From Candidatus Delongbacteria bacterium (GTDB taxonomy: Bacteria; JAGOEH01), in contig JAGOEH010000076.1 of NCBI GenBank assembly GCA_017997825.1, positions 1-14,516 of the forward strand: a DNA stretch of 14,516 nucleotides, in the 5' to 3' direction. Under the pieces are notes generated by a model that saw only the letters and a list, made by a program, of their open reading frames with translations, had not been told where the DNA came from and ran no database searches. This document shows, in pieces, positions 7,659 to 14,516 of this stretch (its first letter is position 1; each line of letters opens with the position of its first letter). Both the position numbers and the translations under genes were made by a program.

Positions 7659-8615
7659 ATGAATTATTACATCGGAATTGACGGCGGAGGAACCAGCTCA
7701 AAGGGCGTCCTTCTGTCAGCGGAGGGTCAGATCAGCTCCCAGGCCAACGGGGGGCCATCCAATATCAATAATATTGGTCTGCAACCGGCGGTTACCAACC
7801 TGGCCGAGCTGATCCTTGACTTGATTCAGCAGGCCGGAATCGAGACGGTCGAAGTCATCGGACTTGGATTATCAGGAGCCGGCCGGGAAGAGGACCGGGT
7901 CAGGATCGATCAGGCCTTGGAACCCCTAATCGGGAACCGCTGCCGGCACCGGCTGATCCATCATGATGCGTTTGCGTCGCTGATGGGCGCCTCGGCCGCC
8001 CAAAATGGCGTAATCGCCATTGCCGGAACCGGATCGATTGTATACGGAATCAAGGATCAACAGGAGGTACGAGCCGGCGGCTGGGGCTACCTGCTGGGCG
8101 ATGAGGGCAGCGGATATTATATCGGAAATCTGACGATACGGTGTCTGCTGAATGATTACGACCAACTGGAGGATGCCGGAGACATTCGTCAATCGATCCT
8201 GGATTTTTACCGGATCCCCACCATCAGCCCGATCATCTCCAAAATCTATTCCTCCTCCGATCCCAAGGGGATGATCAGCTCATGCTGTGAATTGGTTTTT
8301 GAGCTGGCCCACCAGGGCAAGCCTACTGCACTCCGTATCATCCAGCAATCCAATTGGGGCCTGGCCCGCCAGATCCAAAGCGTTTTTCAACGCCTAAAAA
8401 TGGATCATCAACTGCTCTTCCCCACCGGAAGCCTCTTCAAGAATCCGCTGATGCAGGAATATCTGAAGTCCCAGATCCATCAACTCGATCCGACAATCCA
8501 TTACTCCGAACGGCGCTTTCCGCCCGAAATCGGAATGGTATTGGCCGCCCTGAAACACCATGATCCCCATCAGCTATCGGACATGATCCGGGGCTTGGAA
8601 CGCAGTCCTCGTTGA
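7659..8615 (+). CDS. N-acetylglucosamine kinase-like BadF/BcrA-type ATPase
   Basis: A 318-residue member of the BadF/BadG/BcrA/BcrD ATPase family (ASKHA fold), the group holding eukaryote-type N-acetylglucosamine kinase and MurK. Visible motifs: IGIDGGGTSSKGVLL at 5-19 (phosphate 1), GLGLSGAGR at 68-76, HHDAFASLMGA at 101-111 with the likely catalytic Asp103, AIAGTGSIVYG at 120-130 (phosphate 2) and GGWGYLLGDEGSGYYIG at 140-156. The expected reaction is ATP-dependent phosphorylation of N-acetylglucosamine or a related amino sugar. The upstream GH3 gene would supply that substrate. ATG at 7659 follows AAGGAA. No nagA or nagB lies next to it. The benzoyl-CoA reductase type activators of the same family are made unlikely by the context and the GGWG motif. 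Confidence 0.87.
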   Translation: MNYYIGIDGGGTSSKGVLLSAEGQISSQANGGPSNINNIGLQPAVTNLAELILDLIQQAGIETVEVIGLGLSGAGREEDRVRIDQALEPLIGNRCRHRLIHHDAFASLMGASAAQNGVIAIAGTGSIVYGIKDQQEVRAGGWGYLLGDEGSGYYIGNLTIRCLLNDYDQLEDAGDIRQSILDFYRIPTISPIISKIYSSSDPKGMISSCCELVFELAHQGKPTALRIIQQSNWGLARQIQSVFQRLKMDHQLLFPTGSLFKNPLMQEYLKSQIHQLDPTIHYSERRFPPEIGMVLAALKHHDPHQLSDMIRGLERSPR

Positions 8616-8667
8616 TCCGTAATCATGATCCATTTACTAACGAATCGGGATCGATTAAAATTATACC

Positions 8668-8696
8668 TTGACAATCCGGTAATAATTCTTTAAATT
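8668..8696 (+). promoter_or_regulatory. Sigma70-type promoter for the small-protein/STAS/HEAT unit
   Basis: A consensus TTGACA at 8668-8673, a 17-base spacer and TAAATT at 8691-8696 (four of six). The predicted start near 8703 gives a very short leader of about 12 bases that just holds the ribosome site AGAAGG. It lies in the 99-base gap after the kinase gene, where I see no terminator hairpin. Confidence 0.65.
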
Positions 8697-8702
8697 ACCG
8701 GA
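8675..8702. promoter_or_regulatory. 9-bp inverted repeat over the promoter, possible operator
   Basis: TCCGGTAAT at 8675-8683 and ATTACCGGA at 8694-8702 are exact reverse complements separated by 10 bases. The repeat spans the promoter spacer, the -10 box and the base before the predicted start. Arm centres are 19 bases apart, about two helical turns, as for a dimeric regulator. It lies mostly upstream of the transcript, so an operator is more likely than an RNA hairpin. Confidence 0.6.
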
Positions 8703-8714
8703 AAGAAGGTTTTC

Positions 8715-9047
8715 ATGAAGGCTAAAGAGTTTGATTTACTCAACGAAATCCTCCTGAAAAAAAAAGCGGATCCCAATCATATCGCCCTGCGAAACGGCAG
8801 CGTTATCAAGGCTGATTCTCTTGATTTTTCTCCTTCCCAGCCGATCAAAGAGATTCATCGTCCCCAGAAACCCGATTCAATCCAGCCTTCGGCTGATCCG
8901 AAACTGGAGCATCATATCCATCAAAGTCGGGAATCTCGCCAGGAACTGCCAAGAATCGAGGTGATCCGTGACGATAAGCAAATTGAATGTTTACTGGTCT
9001 ATTGCCGATGTGGAGAAATTATCCGGATTGAATTTGATCATCCGTAA
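8715..9047 (+). CDS. Hypothetical small protein with C-terminal Cys cluster
   Basis: I do not recognise this 110-residue protein. The N-terminal 30 residues are Lys- and Leu-rich and probably helical (MKAKEFDLLNEILLKKKA). The middle, about 38-80, is Pro-, Ser- and His-rich and likely disordered. The last 30 residues look like a compact beta unit: PRIEVIRDDKQIECLLVYC, then RCGEIIRIEF, with Cys at 92, 97 and 99 in a C-x-C-G arrangement that might bind metal. No signal peptide or membrane segment. ATG at 8715 follows AGAAGG and is the first gene after a promoter. It ends 17 bases before the STAS gene start, so it should be co-transcribed with the STAS and HEAT genes. Confidence 0.75.
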   Translation: MKAKEFDLLNEILLKKKADPNHIALRNGSVIKADSLDFSPSQPIKEIHRPQKPDSIQPSADPKLEHHIHQSRESRQELPRIEVIRDDKQIECLLVYCRCGEIIRIEFDHP

Positions 9048-9064
9048 CAAAAGGAGAGATGATT

Positions 9065-9406
9065 ATGGATGTAAAGTTACGTAAAAAAAGCGGAATCGCG
9101 ATTCTGGATCTGGCCGGCCGAATGGACATTAACGCCTCCGACTCCATCAATCGGAATATCGATGAAATACTGGAAGAGGGCGGACGGAAGATCCTTCTGA
9201 ATTTCAACCAGATTGATTTTGTCAGCAGCCCGGGTCTGGTCATTCTGGTCTCGATTTTGAAAAAAATCAGGAAAATGCAGGGAAGAATTGTGCTGTGCAA
9301 TCTGCAGTCCTATGTGAAAGAGGTTTTTGAGGTAACCCAGTTGACGAAAGTTTTTGATGTTTTTGATGATGAGCCCACCGCGATCGATAATCTTCAAAAG
9401 GATTAA
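9065..9406 (+). CDS. STAS-domain anti-sigma-factor-antagonist-like protein
   Basis: A 113-residue stand-alone STAS protein of the SpoIIAA/RsbV type, a cytoplasmic partner switch usually controlled by a serine kinase and a PP2C-type phosphatase. Residues GIAILDLAGRMDINASDSIN (10-29) and KILLNFNQIDFVSSPGLVIL (42-61) are the diagnostic strands. The phosphorylation loop is D51-F-V-S54-S55-P56-G57; Pro56 is unusual just before the Gly, while the Ser is kept. The C-terminus (VFEVTQLTKVFDVFDDEPTA) fits the family. An upstream ATG at 9059 is in frame, but it is only two bases from the AAGGAG at 9051-9056; the ATG at 9065 is eight bases away and is preferred. No kinase, phosphatase or sigma gene is in the window. 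The HEAT-repeat gene begins two bases after its stop. Confidence 0.88.
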   Translation: MDVKLRKKSGIAILDLAGRMDINASDSINRNIDEILEEGGRKILLNFNQIDFVSSPGLVILVSILKKIRKMQGRIVLCNLQSYVKEVFEVTQLTKVFDVFDDEPTAIDNLQKD

Positions 9407-9408
9407 TC

Positions 9409-11325
9409 ATGGACGAATTTGATCCGATTGGCCAACTACTTAAAAATCTGGAGTCACCGGAGGAATCCGAACGGGAGGAATCCATACTGGAATTGGCCAA
9501 TTTCCTTGATAATCCAAGAATTGTCAAGGGATTGGTCGAAACACTCAATGACCAATCCCGCTATATCCACGATCTGGTCGTCAACATCCTGGGACGGGAA
9601 TCCAATCCATTGGTTTTGGAAGCCCTGATTCCTTATTTATCCCATAAGAATTTCTATATTCGCAATAGTGCCATATCCATACTCAAAAAAATCGGAGGGG
9701 ATCAGATTCAGTTAATCCTGGATCTGATGCCGGATACCCAGGAAGAAAGCCTGTTATTTCTGATCGAGATCCTCAACTCCTTCAAGAATCCGGAGATTGC
9801 ACCATTTCTTCATAGTTTGCTGCAGCATGAAAATCCGAATATCGTTTTCGCCGCCCTGGATGGATTGATATCGCTCCAGCTGCATGAATCCATTCCCCAT
9901 CTGATCGCCATTATGGATCAGAATGAAGAGCCGGCATTAAAAATCGCCGCCATTCATGCCATCGGCAAAATTGGAGATCCGGGCGCATGCCCCAAACTCC
10001 GTTTCTATCTGGATGATCCGGATCTCACCATTGTCCTGGCCGCGATTGAAGCCTTGGGAAACCTGGGCGACCAGGAGTCCGTGCCTAAAATGGTTCAACT
10101 CTATCCGGACGCCCCATCATTGATTCAGGAAATGATCATTATTGCCGTCAAACAGATTGGAGACTCGTGCCGGATCGATTTCCTCCGCGATTTCGATCCC
10201 GCCGAAGTCAAAATCCAGCTCAATAACGCCCTCAATGAAGATGACCTGCAAATCAAATTTCAGGCCCTGGACGCGATTCAAAATGTTTTCGATGAAGATT
10301 TTTTTGACCGGATCCTCCCTTATCTAAGCCACAGCGATCTGGAACTCAAAATCCGAAGTATCCTGCTCCGGAATAGTTCGATTTCCTTTCCCCTGATCGA
10401 GAAACTTCTGACCGGGGATCAGGAGCTGGACAACGACATGATCATACAATTGATGAGTCTGCTGGCCGAAGGGAATTACGTAAGAAATCCGGTTGTATTC
10501 CTTAAATACTACCGTCATCCCGAGTTTATTCTCAGGGCGGAAACCGCCTATCATATCGGAAAAACGATGGATCCGGTCTGCGAATCGATGCTCAAAGAAC
10601 TGCTGCAGGACGAGGTCGGTCATGTTCGCCGGGCGGCCTTGACGGCCATCGGCTGGGGAAATTATACCCCATTGATTCAGGATATCATTCCCCTCATGAA
10701 AGATCCCTTTCCTGACGTCCAGGAAGCGGCCATCGGAGCCCTGGTGCTGATTGGAAATGACAGTGTCATTGAACGTCTGGTCGAACTGCTCAAGCAGGAT
10801 GATCCGGAAGACAGAATTTACTCGATCAAGGCGCTGAGCTGGATCGGCCGAAAGGAAGTTATTCCCTATCTTGAGGATTGCCTCAAATCCCCGCAGAAGG
10901 AACTACGCAAGATTTCCATTGAATCCTTAGCCCGCATGCATTCCAAGGATTCCGCCCCCCTGTTGCTGGATTGTCTCTACGATGAAGATCCCCAGAATCG
11001 ACAAGCATCCGTCCAGGCTCTGGTTGATCTGGGATATCCGCAGGCCTACACCCATATTATCAATCTATTAAATGATAATAACATGTGGGTTCGATACGTC
11101 GCCGCTAAAAACCTGATTCATTTTGATCGGGATCATGCCCGGGAACCCCTGTCGCAGATTTTGAGCGGGACGGATGAGATCTCCATTCTGGGGGCTCTGC
11201 AAAGTCTGTTTGAGTTCCGGGTTCCGGAATGCCTGCCTCAGATCAGGCAATTGACCCAGCATGCTAATTATGATATTGTCGATAATGCACAACGCGTTTT
11301 GAATAAGTATACCCAGGAGGAGTAG
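9409..11325 (+). CDS. HEAT-repeat protein (PBS-lyase-type HEAT repeats)
   Basis: A 638-residue protein built almost entirely of helical repeats of about 31 residues. Examples are [15 protein letters not shown] near 81-95, [17 protein letters not shown] near 203-219, [15 protein letters not shown] near 404-418, [16 protein letters not shown] near 430-445 and [16 protein letters not shown] near 498-513. The A-x-x-A-L-x-x-I/L-G pattern is that of PBS-lyase HEAT-like repeats. Such proteins are usually scaffolds; no catalytic motif, signal peptide or membrane segment is visible. The middle (about 255-385) keeps the pattern poorly. ATG at 9409 follows AAAGGA, two bases after the STAS stop, so translation is probably coupled. 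Phycobilisome lyase function is not suggested, as no phycobiliprotein genes are present. A role as binding platform for the STAS partner is inference. Confidence 0.9.
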   Translation: MDEFDPIGQLLKNLESPEESEREESILELANFLDNPRIVKGLVETLNDQSRYIHDLVVNILGRESNPLVLEALIPYLSHKNFYIRNSAISILKKIGGDQIQLILDLMPDTQEESLLFLIEILNSFKNPEIAPFLHSLLQHENPNIVFAALDGLISLQLHESIPHLIAIMDQNEEPALKIAAIHAIGKIGDPGACPKLRFYLDDPDLTIVLAAIEALGNLGDQESVPKMVQLYPDAPSLIQEMIIIAVKQIGDSCRIDFLRDFDPAEVKIQLNNALNEDDLQIKFQALDAIQNVFDEDFFDRILPYLSHSDLELKIRSILLRNSSISFPLIEKLLTGDQELDNDMIIQLMSLLAEGNYVRNPVVFLKYYRHPEFILRAETAYHIGKTMDPVCESMLKELLQDEVGHVRRAALTAIGWGNYTPLIQDIIPLMKDPFPDVQEAAIGALVLIGNDSVIERLVELLKQDDPEDRIYSIKALSWIGRKEVIPYLEDCLKSPQKELRKISIESLARMHSKDSAPLLLDCLYDEDPQNRQASVQALVDLGYPQAYTHIINLLNDNNMWVRYVAAKNLIHFDRDHAREPLSQILSGTDEISILGALQSLFEFRVPECLPQIRQLTQHANYDIVDNAQRVLNKYTQEE

Positions 11326-11329
11326 CCGA

Positions 11330-12262
11330 ATGCGAATCTTGATTACCGGTGGGGCCGGTTTTATCGGATCCCATCTGTGTGAGTTTATGTTGGAAAAGGG
11401 ACACCATATCATTGCCATGGATAATCTGAGTACCGGTTCAATTGACAATATTGCCCCTCTCTTCAAAAACGAAAACTTTGAATTTATCAAACAGGATGTC
11501 ACGCAGTATATCTATGTCAAGGGTCCCATTGATTTTATCCTTCATTTTGCATCCCCGGCTTCTCCGATTGATTATCTGAAAATGCCGATCCAGACGCTCA
11601 AGGTAGGCTCGTTGGGAACCCATAAGGCCCTGGGACTGGCCAAAGAAAAAAAGGCTCGTTTTCTGCTGGCCTCCACCTCGGAGGTCTACGGAGATCCCCT
11701 GATTCATCCCCAGCAGGAGAGCCATTGGGGGAATGTCAATCCGATCGGGTTCCGGGGAGTTTACGATGAGGCCAAACGCTTTGCCGAGGCAATGGTAATG
11801 GCTTATCATCGCTATCATGGCGTGGATACGCGGATCGTCCGGATATTCAATACCTATGGTCCCAGAATGCGGAAAGATGATGGGCGCGCAGTACCGACCT
11901 TTATTACTCAGGCCCATCAGAACCAGGATCTGACCGTTTTCGGCGACGGTTCCCAAACCCGTTCTTTCGGTTATATCACCGATCTGTTGGATGGGTTGTA
12001 CCGGCTGATGCTCTCGGATTACAATCTACCGGTCAATATCGGCAATCCTTCCGAAATGACCATTTTGGCCATTGCCAAGATGATTATCGAGGAAACCCAC
12101 AGCCAAAGCAAGATTGTCTTCAAGCCTCTGCCGGATGATGATCCGAAGGTCAGACAACCCGACATCAGCCTGGCACGTTCCATCCTCCAGTGGTCGCCCC
12201 GGGTATCCATCGAAGATGGACTGCGTAAAACCATCCGATGGTTTGAAAACAGTCAGCCCTGA
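11330..12262 (+). CDS. UDP-glucuronate decarboxylase-like SDR (UDP-xylose synthase)
   Basis: A 310-residue extended short-chain dehydrogenase of the UDP-xylose synthase type, converting UDP-glucuronate to UDP-xylose with bound NAD. Visible: the dinucleotide motif [11 protein letters not shown] at 6-16, Asp31 for NAD ribose binding (MDNLSTG), STSEVYGDP at 115-123, the catalytic YDEAK at 145-149, and the family-typical run [20 protein letters not shown] followed by [17 protein letters not shown]. The [14 protein letters not shown] stretch near 264-277 is also characteristic of this subfamily and argues against dTDP-glucose dehydratase or GalE. ATG at 11330 lies four bases after the HEAT gene stop, with AGGAGG inside the end of that gene. 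It probably feeds a surface polysaccharide, but no glycosyltransferase is next to it. Confidence 0.88.
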   Translation: MRILITGGAGFIGSHLCEFMLEKGHHIIAMDNLSTGSIDNIAPLFKNENFEFIKQDVTQYIYVKGPIDFILHFASPASPIDYLKMPIQTLKVGSLGTHKALGLAKEKKARFLLASTSEVYGDPLIHPQQESHWGNVNPIGFRGVYDEAKRFAEAMVMAYHRYHGVDTRIVRIFNTYGPRMRKDDGRAVPTFITQAHQNQDLTVFGDGSQTRSFGYITDLLDGLYRLMLSDYNLPVNIGNPSEMTILAIAKMIIEETHSQSKIVFKPLPDDDPKVRQPDISLARSILQWSPRVSIEDGLRKTIRWFENSQP

Positions 12263-12266
12263 TCCT

Positions 12267-13184
12267 ATGCCTGATACGATCCGACTGGATTGCCCGGCCA
12301 AGATCAATCTTGGCTTGAAAATCGTCGGGACCCGTCCTGACGGGTATCATAACCTGATTACGGTTTTTCAGGCCATCACCCTGAGCGATCGGCTGACTGT
12401 ATCGCTGGCCCGTCATGATCCCACCCGATTCCATTGTGAAGGAATGCCGGAGCTGGTATTTGATGAGCGTAATACACTTTACAAAACCTGGATGCTCCTC
12501 CGTAGCCGGTTTCACCTGCCGGACCGGATTGCGATCCATCTTGAAAAGCATATCCCGGCCGGAGGCGGGCTGGGCGGCGGCAGCAGTGATGCCGCCGGAC
12601 TGATTCAAGCCGTCGATCACCTCTTTGGACTATCCCTTTCCCTGGACGAAAAAATCGAAATCGCCCGACAGGTCGGTATGGACGTTCCGTTCTTTCTGGC
12701 CGGACCGACCGCCATCGGAATTGAACGCGGCGACATCCTGTTTCCCGCTCGACTCCACAATTTCGATTATCGATTGCTTCTGCTGTTCCCCCCATTTCCG
12801 GTTTCGACCGCTGAAATTTATCGGGCTTACAAATTTCCATTGACAAAATCAGATTTTTTTATTAAAATAGAAGCTCTTTTGAGTAACGGAAATGCCGGAA
12901 ATCCAATTCGGATCGACGAATTTATTCCTATTCTGGAGAACGACTTAGAGCAGGCTGCTTTTCCGCTTTATCCTCAATTAAGGCAGTGGAGAAACTACTG
13001 CCTGGAAAACGGAGCGGTTTGCTCATTGATGTCGGGCAGCGGTTCCACTCTCTTTGCACTCTTCCGGGATCATGCATTCGAACCGGAAAAACTAAGGCGT
13101 ACGCTGTCGCCGGATGGAATCCGATTATTGATCTGTGAGCCTTTAACCGCTCAGCATGATGAACCGTGGTCAACACCCTATTGA
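12267..13184 (+). CDS. ispE: 4-diphosphocytidyl-2-C-methyl-D-erythritol kinase
   Basis: A GHMP kinase of 305 residues that phosphorylates CDP-methylerythritol in the non-mevalonate isoprenoid pathway. Motifs: CPAKINLGLKIVGTRPDGYH at 9-28 with catalytic Lys12, the ATP-binding IPAGGGLGGGSSDAAG at 96-111, VGMDVPFFLAG at 136-146 with catalytic Asp139, and the C-terminal SGSGSTLFALF. The frame is open back to 12114 inside the upstream gene, but ATG at 12267 gives the normal IspE N-terminus. No Shine-Dalgarno sequence is visible before it. The UXS-like gene stops four bases upstream, so translational coupling is likely. An AT-rich stretch at 12840-12868 inside the gene forms a good promoter for the genes downstream. 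Confidence 0.95.
   Translation: MPDTIRLDCPAKINLGLKIVGTRPDGYHNLITVFQAITLSDRLTVSLARHDPTRFHCEGMPELVFDERNTLYKTWMLLRSRFHLPDRIAIHLEKHIPAGGGLGGGSSDAAGLIQAVDHLFGLSLSLDEKIEIARQVGMDVPFFLAGPTAIGIERGDILFPARLHNFDYRLLLLFPPFPVSTAEIYRAYKFPLTKSDFFIKIEALLSNGNAGNPIRIDEFIPILENDLEQAAFPLYPQLRQWRNYCLENGAVCSLMSGSGSTLFALFRDHAFEPEKLRRTLSPDGIRLLICEPLTAQHDEPWSTPY
12840..12868 (+). promoter_or_regulatory. Internal sigma70-type promoter within ispE
   Basis: TTGACA at 12840-12845, exactly 17 bases, then TAAAAT at 12863-12868 (six of six and five of six consensus bases). The spacer holds a T-run that stands out from the surrounding gene. The predicted start near 12875 lies about 340 bases upstream of spoVG and would give spoVG-rplY-pth a separate transcript. 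Confidence 0.6.
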
Positions 13185-13211
13185 GATCAACAACAAAAAT
13201 GGAGGAATGAT

Positions 13212-13481
13212 TTGGAAATCACCGAAATCCGCATGACTCTTATGGATGAAGACAAGCTCAAGGCCTTCGCGAATGTTACCTTTGACAATGAGTTTGTGGT
13301 GCGGGATCTGAAGGTAATCAACGGTAAAAACCGATATTTCGTTTCCATGCCCAATAAAATTCGAAAAGATGGAACTTATCAGGATATCGCGCACCCGATT
13401 ACCGCCGGGATGCGAAATAAGATTGAGGAAGCCGTCCTGAACGAATACACCCGTATGCAGAGTGATCACCCTGCAGAATAA
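13212..13481 (+). CDS. spoVG: SpoVG-family regulator
   Basis: An 89-residue SpoVG protein, a small nucleic-acid-binding regulator first known from Bacillus sporulation and also present in non-sporulating phyla. The whole family core is present: MEITEIRM at the N-terminus, KLKAFANVTFDNEFVVRDLK at 15-34, YFVSMPNKIRKDGTYQDIAH and HPITAGMRNKIEEAVLNEY. The start is TTG at 13212, six bases after GGAGG (13201-13205). The ATG at 13207 is in another frame, so TTG is required. The gene is 27 bases after ispE, the position it also holds in Bacillus. Sporulation should not be inferred from it. Confidence 0.95.
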   Translation: MEITEIRMTLMDEDKLKAFANVTFDNEFVVRDLKVINGKNRYFVSMPNKIRKDGTYQDIAHPITAGMRNKIEEAVLNEYTRMQSDHPAE

Positions 13482-13517
13482 GTTTCGGCACTCGTGGTTA
13501 AACAAGAGGAGTAAACA

Positions 13518-14171
13518 ATGCAATCATTCACTATCGCGGCTCTTGAACGGAGCAAACAGAATAAATCGGCCTTGAAGGGTCATCGCAAGCAGGGATTGAT
13601 TCCGGCAATCCTATACGGGAAAAAGAGCGGCAACCAGATGATATCCATTAAGACACCGGATATTCAGAAAGCCTTTCGGGAGGGACTGACGGAAACCTCC
13701 ATGATTGAGATTCAAAGTCCGGTTATCGAACCCAACAGTTTTTTTATCATTAAAGATATCCAGCGCCATCCGGTAACCCAGAACATCATTCACATCGATT
13801 TTCAGGCGATTTCTCTGGATGAGACCATTGTCACCTTCATCCCGATTGAGCTGGTAGGATCAGCCAAAGGCGTCAAGGACGGCGGAATTCTGGAACACGG
13901 TTTACGTGAAATTGAAATTGAAGCCCTGCCGCGGGATATTCCCAAATCGATCCAGGTCGATATCAACCATCTTTTGATCGGGCAAACCATCCATGTCGAA
14001 GACCTGAAACTGGAAAAGATCCGGGTTTTGACCGATCAGAAAGCCTTTATCGTAGCGGTCAGCAAATTAAGAACGGCCGAAGAAACCCCGGTTGCCGAAG
14101 TATCCAGTGCGGAAGAACCGGAAGTGATCGAGAAGGGCAAGAAACCGGTCGGAGACGACAGCGATAAATAA
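13518..14171 (+). CDS. rplY: 50S ribosomal protein L25, long TL5/Ctc form
   Basis: A 217-residue L25/TL5/Ctc protein that binds 5S rRNA in the large ribosomal subunit. The N-terminal L25 domain covers about 1-95 (MQSFTIAALERSKQNKSALK, then GLIPAILYGKK and HIDFQAI), and the C-terminal TL5 domain covers about 100-185 (VTFIPIELVGSAKGVKDGGI, EALPRDIPKSIQVDINHL). The tail from about 187 is acidic and low in complexity (Glu, Pro, Val, Ala), common in this long form. ATG at 13518 follows GAGGAG. Its TAA overlaps the pth ATG by one base, so the two are translationally coupled. In many bacteria prs lies directly upstream; here spoVG takes that place. Confidence 0.95.
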   Translation: MQSFTIAALERSKQNKSALKGHRKQGLIPAILYGKKSGNQMISIKTPDIQKAFREGLTETSMIEIQSPVIEPNSFFIIKDIQRHPVTQNIIHIDFQAISLDETIVTFIPIELVGSAKGVKDGGILEHGLREIEIEALPRDIPKSIQVDINHLLIGQTIHVEDLKLEKIRVLTDQKAFIVAVSKLRTAEETPVAEVSSAEEPEVIEKGKKPVGDDSDK

Positions 14172-14516
14172 TGAAGTGTTTGGTTGGTCTGGGCAATCCC
14201 GGCCGGAACTATGCCGCCCATCGGCACAATTTCGGCTTTATGGTGGTCGATTATATTTTGAAGCATACCTCGCTGGATTTTCATAACCGGCGAATGGAGC
14301 ACGGCCAGATCTGGCGAAGCTCTGAGTTCATGCTGGCCAAACCGGAAACCTTTATGAACCTGAGCGGGCAAGCGGTTTCAGAACTGTTGCGCTATACCCC
14401 GGTCGAAATGGATCAGCTCTTGATCGCCTATGATGATGTCAGTCTAGATTTTGGACAATTGCGAATCCGTAAGCAGGGAAGTGCCGGCAGCCATAACGGT
14501 ATGAAATCCGTTATTC
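14171..14516 (+). CDS. pth: Peptidyl-tRNA hydrolase, 3' part cut by window end
   Basis: The first 115 codons of Pth, which frees tRNA from peptidyl-tRNA dropped by the ribosome. Visible: MKCLVGLGNPGRNYAAHRHN at 1-20 with Asn9 and the catalytic His19, AKPETFMNLSG around 57-67 with the substrate-binding Asn, the active-site Asp in IAYDDVSLDFGQLRIRK, and GSAGSHNGMKSVI at the edge. The full protein is usually about 190 residues, so roughly 75 are missing. The start overlaps the rplY stop (TAATG). The rplY-pth pair is a common bacterial arrangement. Confidence 0.95.
   Translation, partial: MKCLVGLGNPGRNYAAHRHNFGFMVVDYILKHTSLDFHNRRMEHGQIWRSSEFMLAKPETFMNLSGQAVSELLRYTPVEMDQLLIAYDDVSLDFGQLRIRKQGSAGSHNGMKSVI

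Noticed and set aside
8605-8667. Possible terminator after the kinase gene
   Set aside because: Only a weak GATCC/GGATC pairing is present and it is not followed by a T-run.
9059-9064. First ATG of the STAS gene as the start
   Set aside because: It is only two bases from AAGGAG. The in-frame ATG at 9065 has normal spacing.
9409-11325. HEAT protein as a phycobilisome lyase
   Set aside because: The PBS-lyase HEAT repeat is widespread outside phycobilisomes, and the window holds no phycobiliprotein or pigment genes.
12114-12266. Upstream extension of the ispE frame
   Set aside because: The extra 51 residues lie within the 3' end of the UXS-like gene and do not resemble IspE, whose normal N-terminus begins at 12267.

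Overview
The window looks like a chromosomal segment of a Gram-negative bacterium of the wider FCB group (for example Calditrichota, KSB1 or Marinimicrobia-like lineages). This placement is an inference. It rests on the TonB-dependent receptor with a carboxypeptidase-regulatory-like N-terminal domain, the large secreted Asp-loop protein paired with it, and spoVG occurring outside the Bacillota. Nothing in the window fixes the phylum. I found no rRNA, tRNA, CRISPR array, transposase or convincing intrinsic terminator.

Left third (minus strand, 1-6130). A LacI-family repressor (TTG start at 5976) is followed by a TonB-dependent outer-membrane receptor and a secreted protein with calcium-loop-like Asp motifs. 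Two near-identical copies of a LacI/CcpA-type palindrome lie in the non-coding gaps. One is on the predicted lacI transcription start (6049-6062) and one is between lacI and the receptor (4933-4946). This suggests an autoregulated, substrate-induced uptake operon. The left end is not trustworthy: bases 1-127 repeat 612-738 exactly. The repeat is out of frame and starts at the window edge, the signature of a de Bruijn assembly end, so the true C-terminus of the secreted protein is missing.

Middle (plus strand, 6265-8615). A strong sigma70-type promoter drives a short PAS-domain fragment, a single-domain cytosolic GH3 (NagZ-like) beta-N-acetylhexosaminidase and a BadF/BcrA-type N-acetylglucosamine kinase. 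Together they would release amino sugars and phosphorylate them. They are divergent from the uptake operon, but I saw no LacI operator at their promoter.

Next (8668-11325) is a three-gene unit with its own promoter and a 9-bp inverted repeat lying over it. It encodes a small unrecognised protein with a C-terminal Cys cluster, a STAS anti-sigma-factor-antagonist-like protein and a 638-residue HEAT-repeat protein. This is the best candidate for an undescribed regulatory module.

Right end (11330-14516). A UDP-glucuronate decarboxylase-like gene is followed by ispE, spoVG, rplY (L25/Ctc) and pth, the last cut by the window edge. This is the known ispE-spoVG-ctc-pth neighbourhood without glmU and prs. 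A near-consensus promoter inside ispE probably gives spoVG, rplY and pth a separate transcript.
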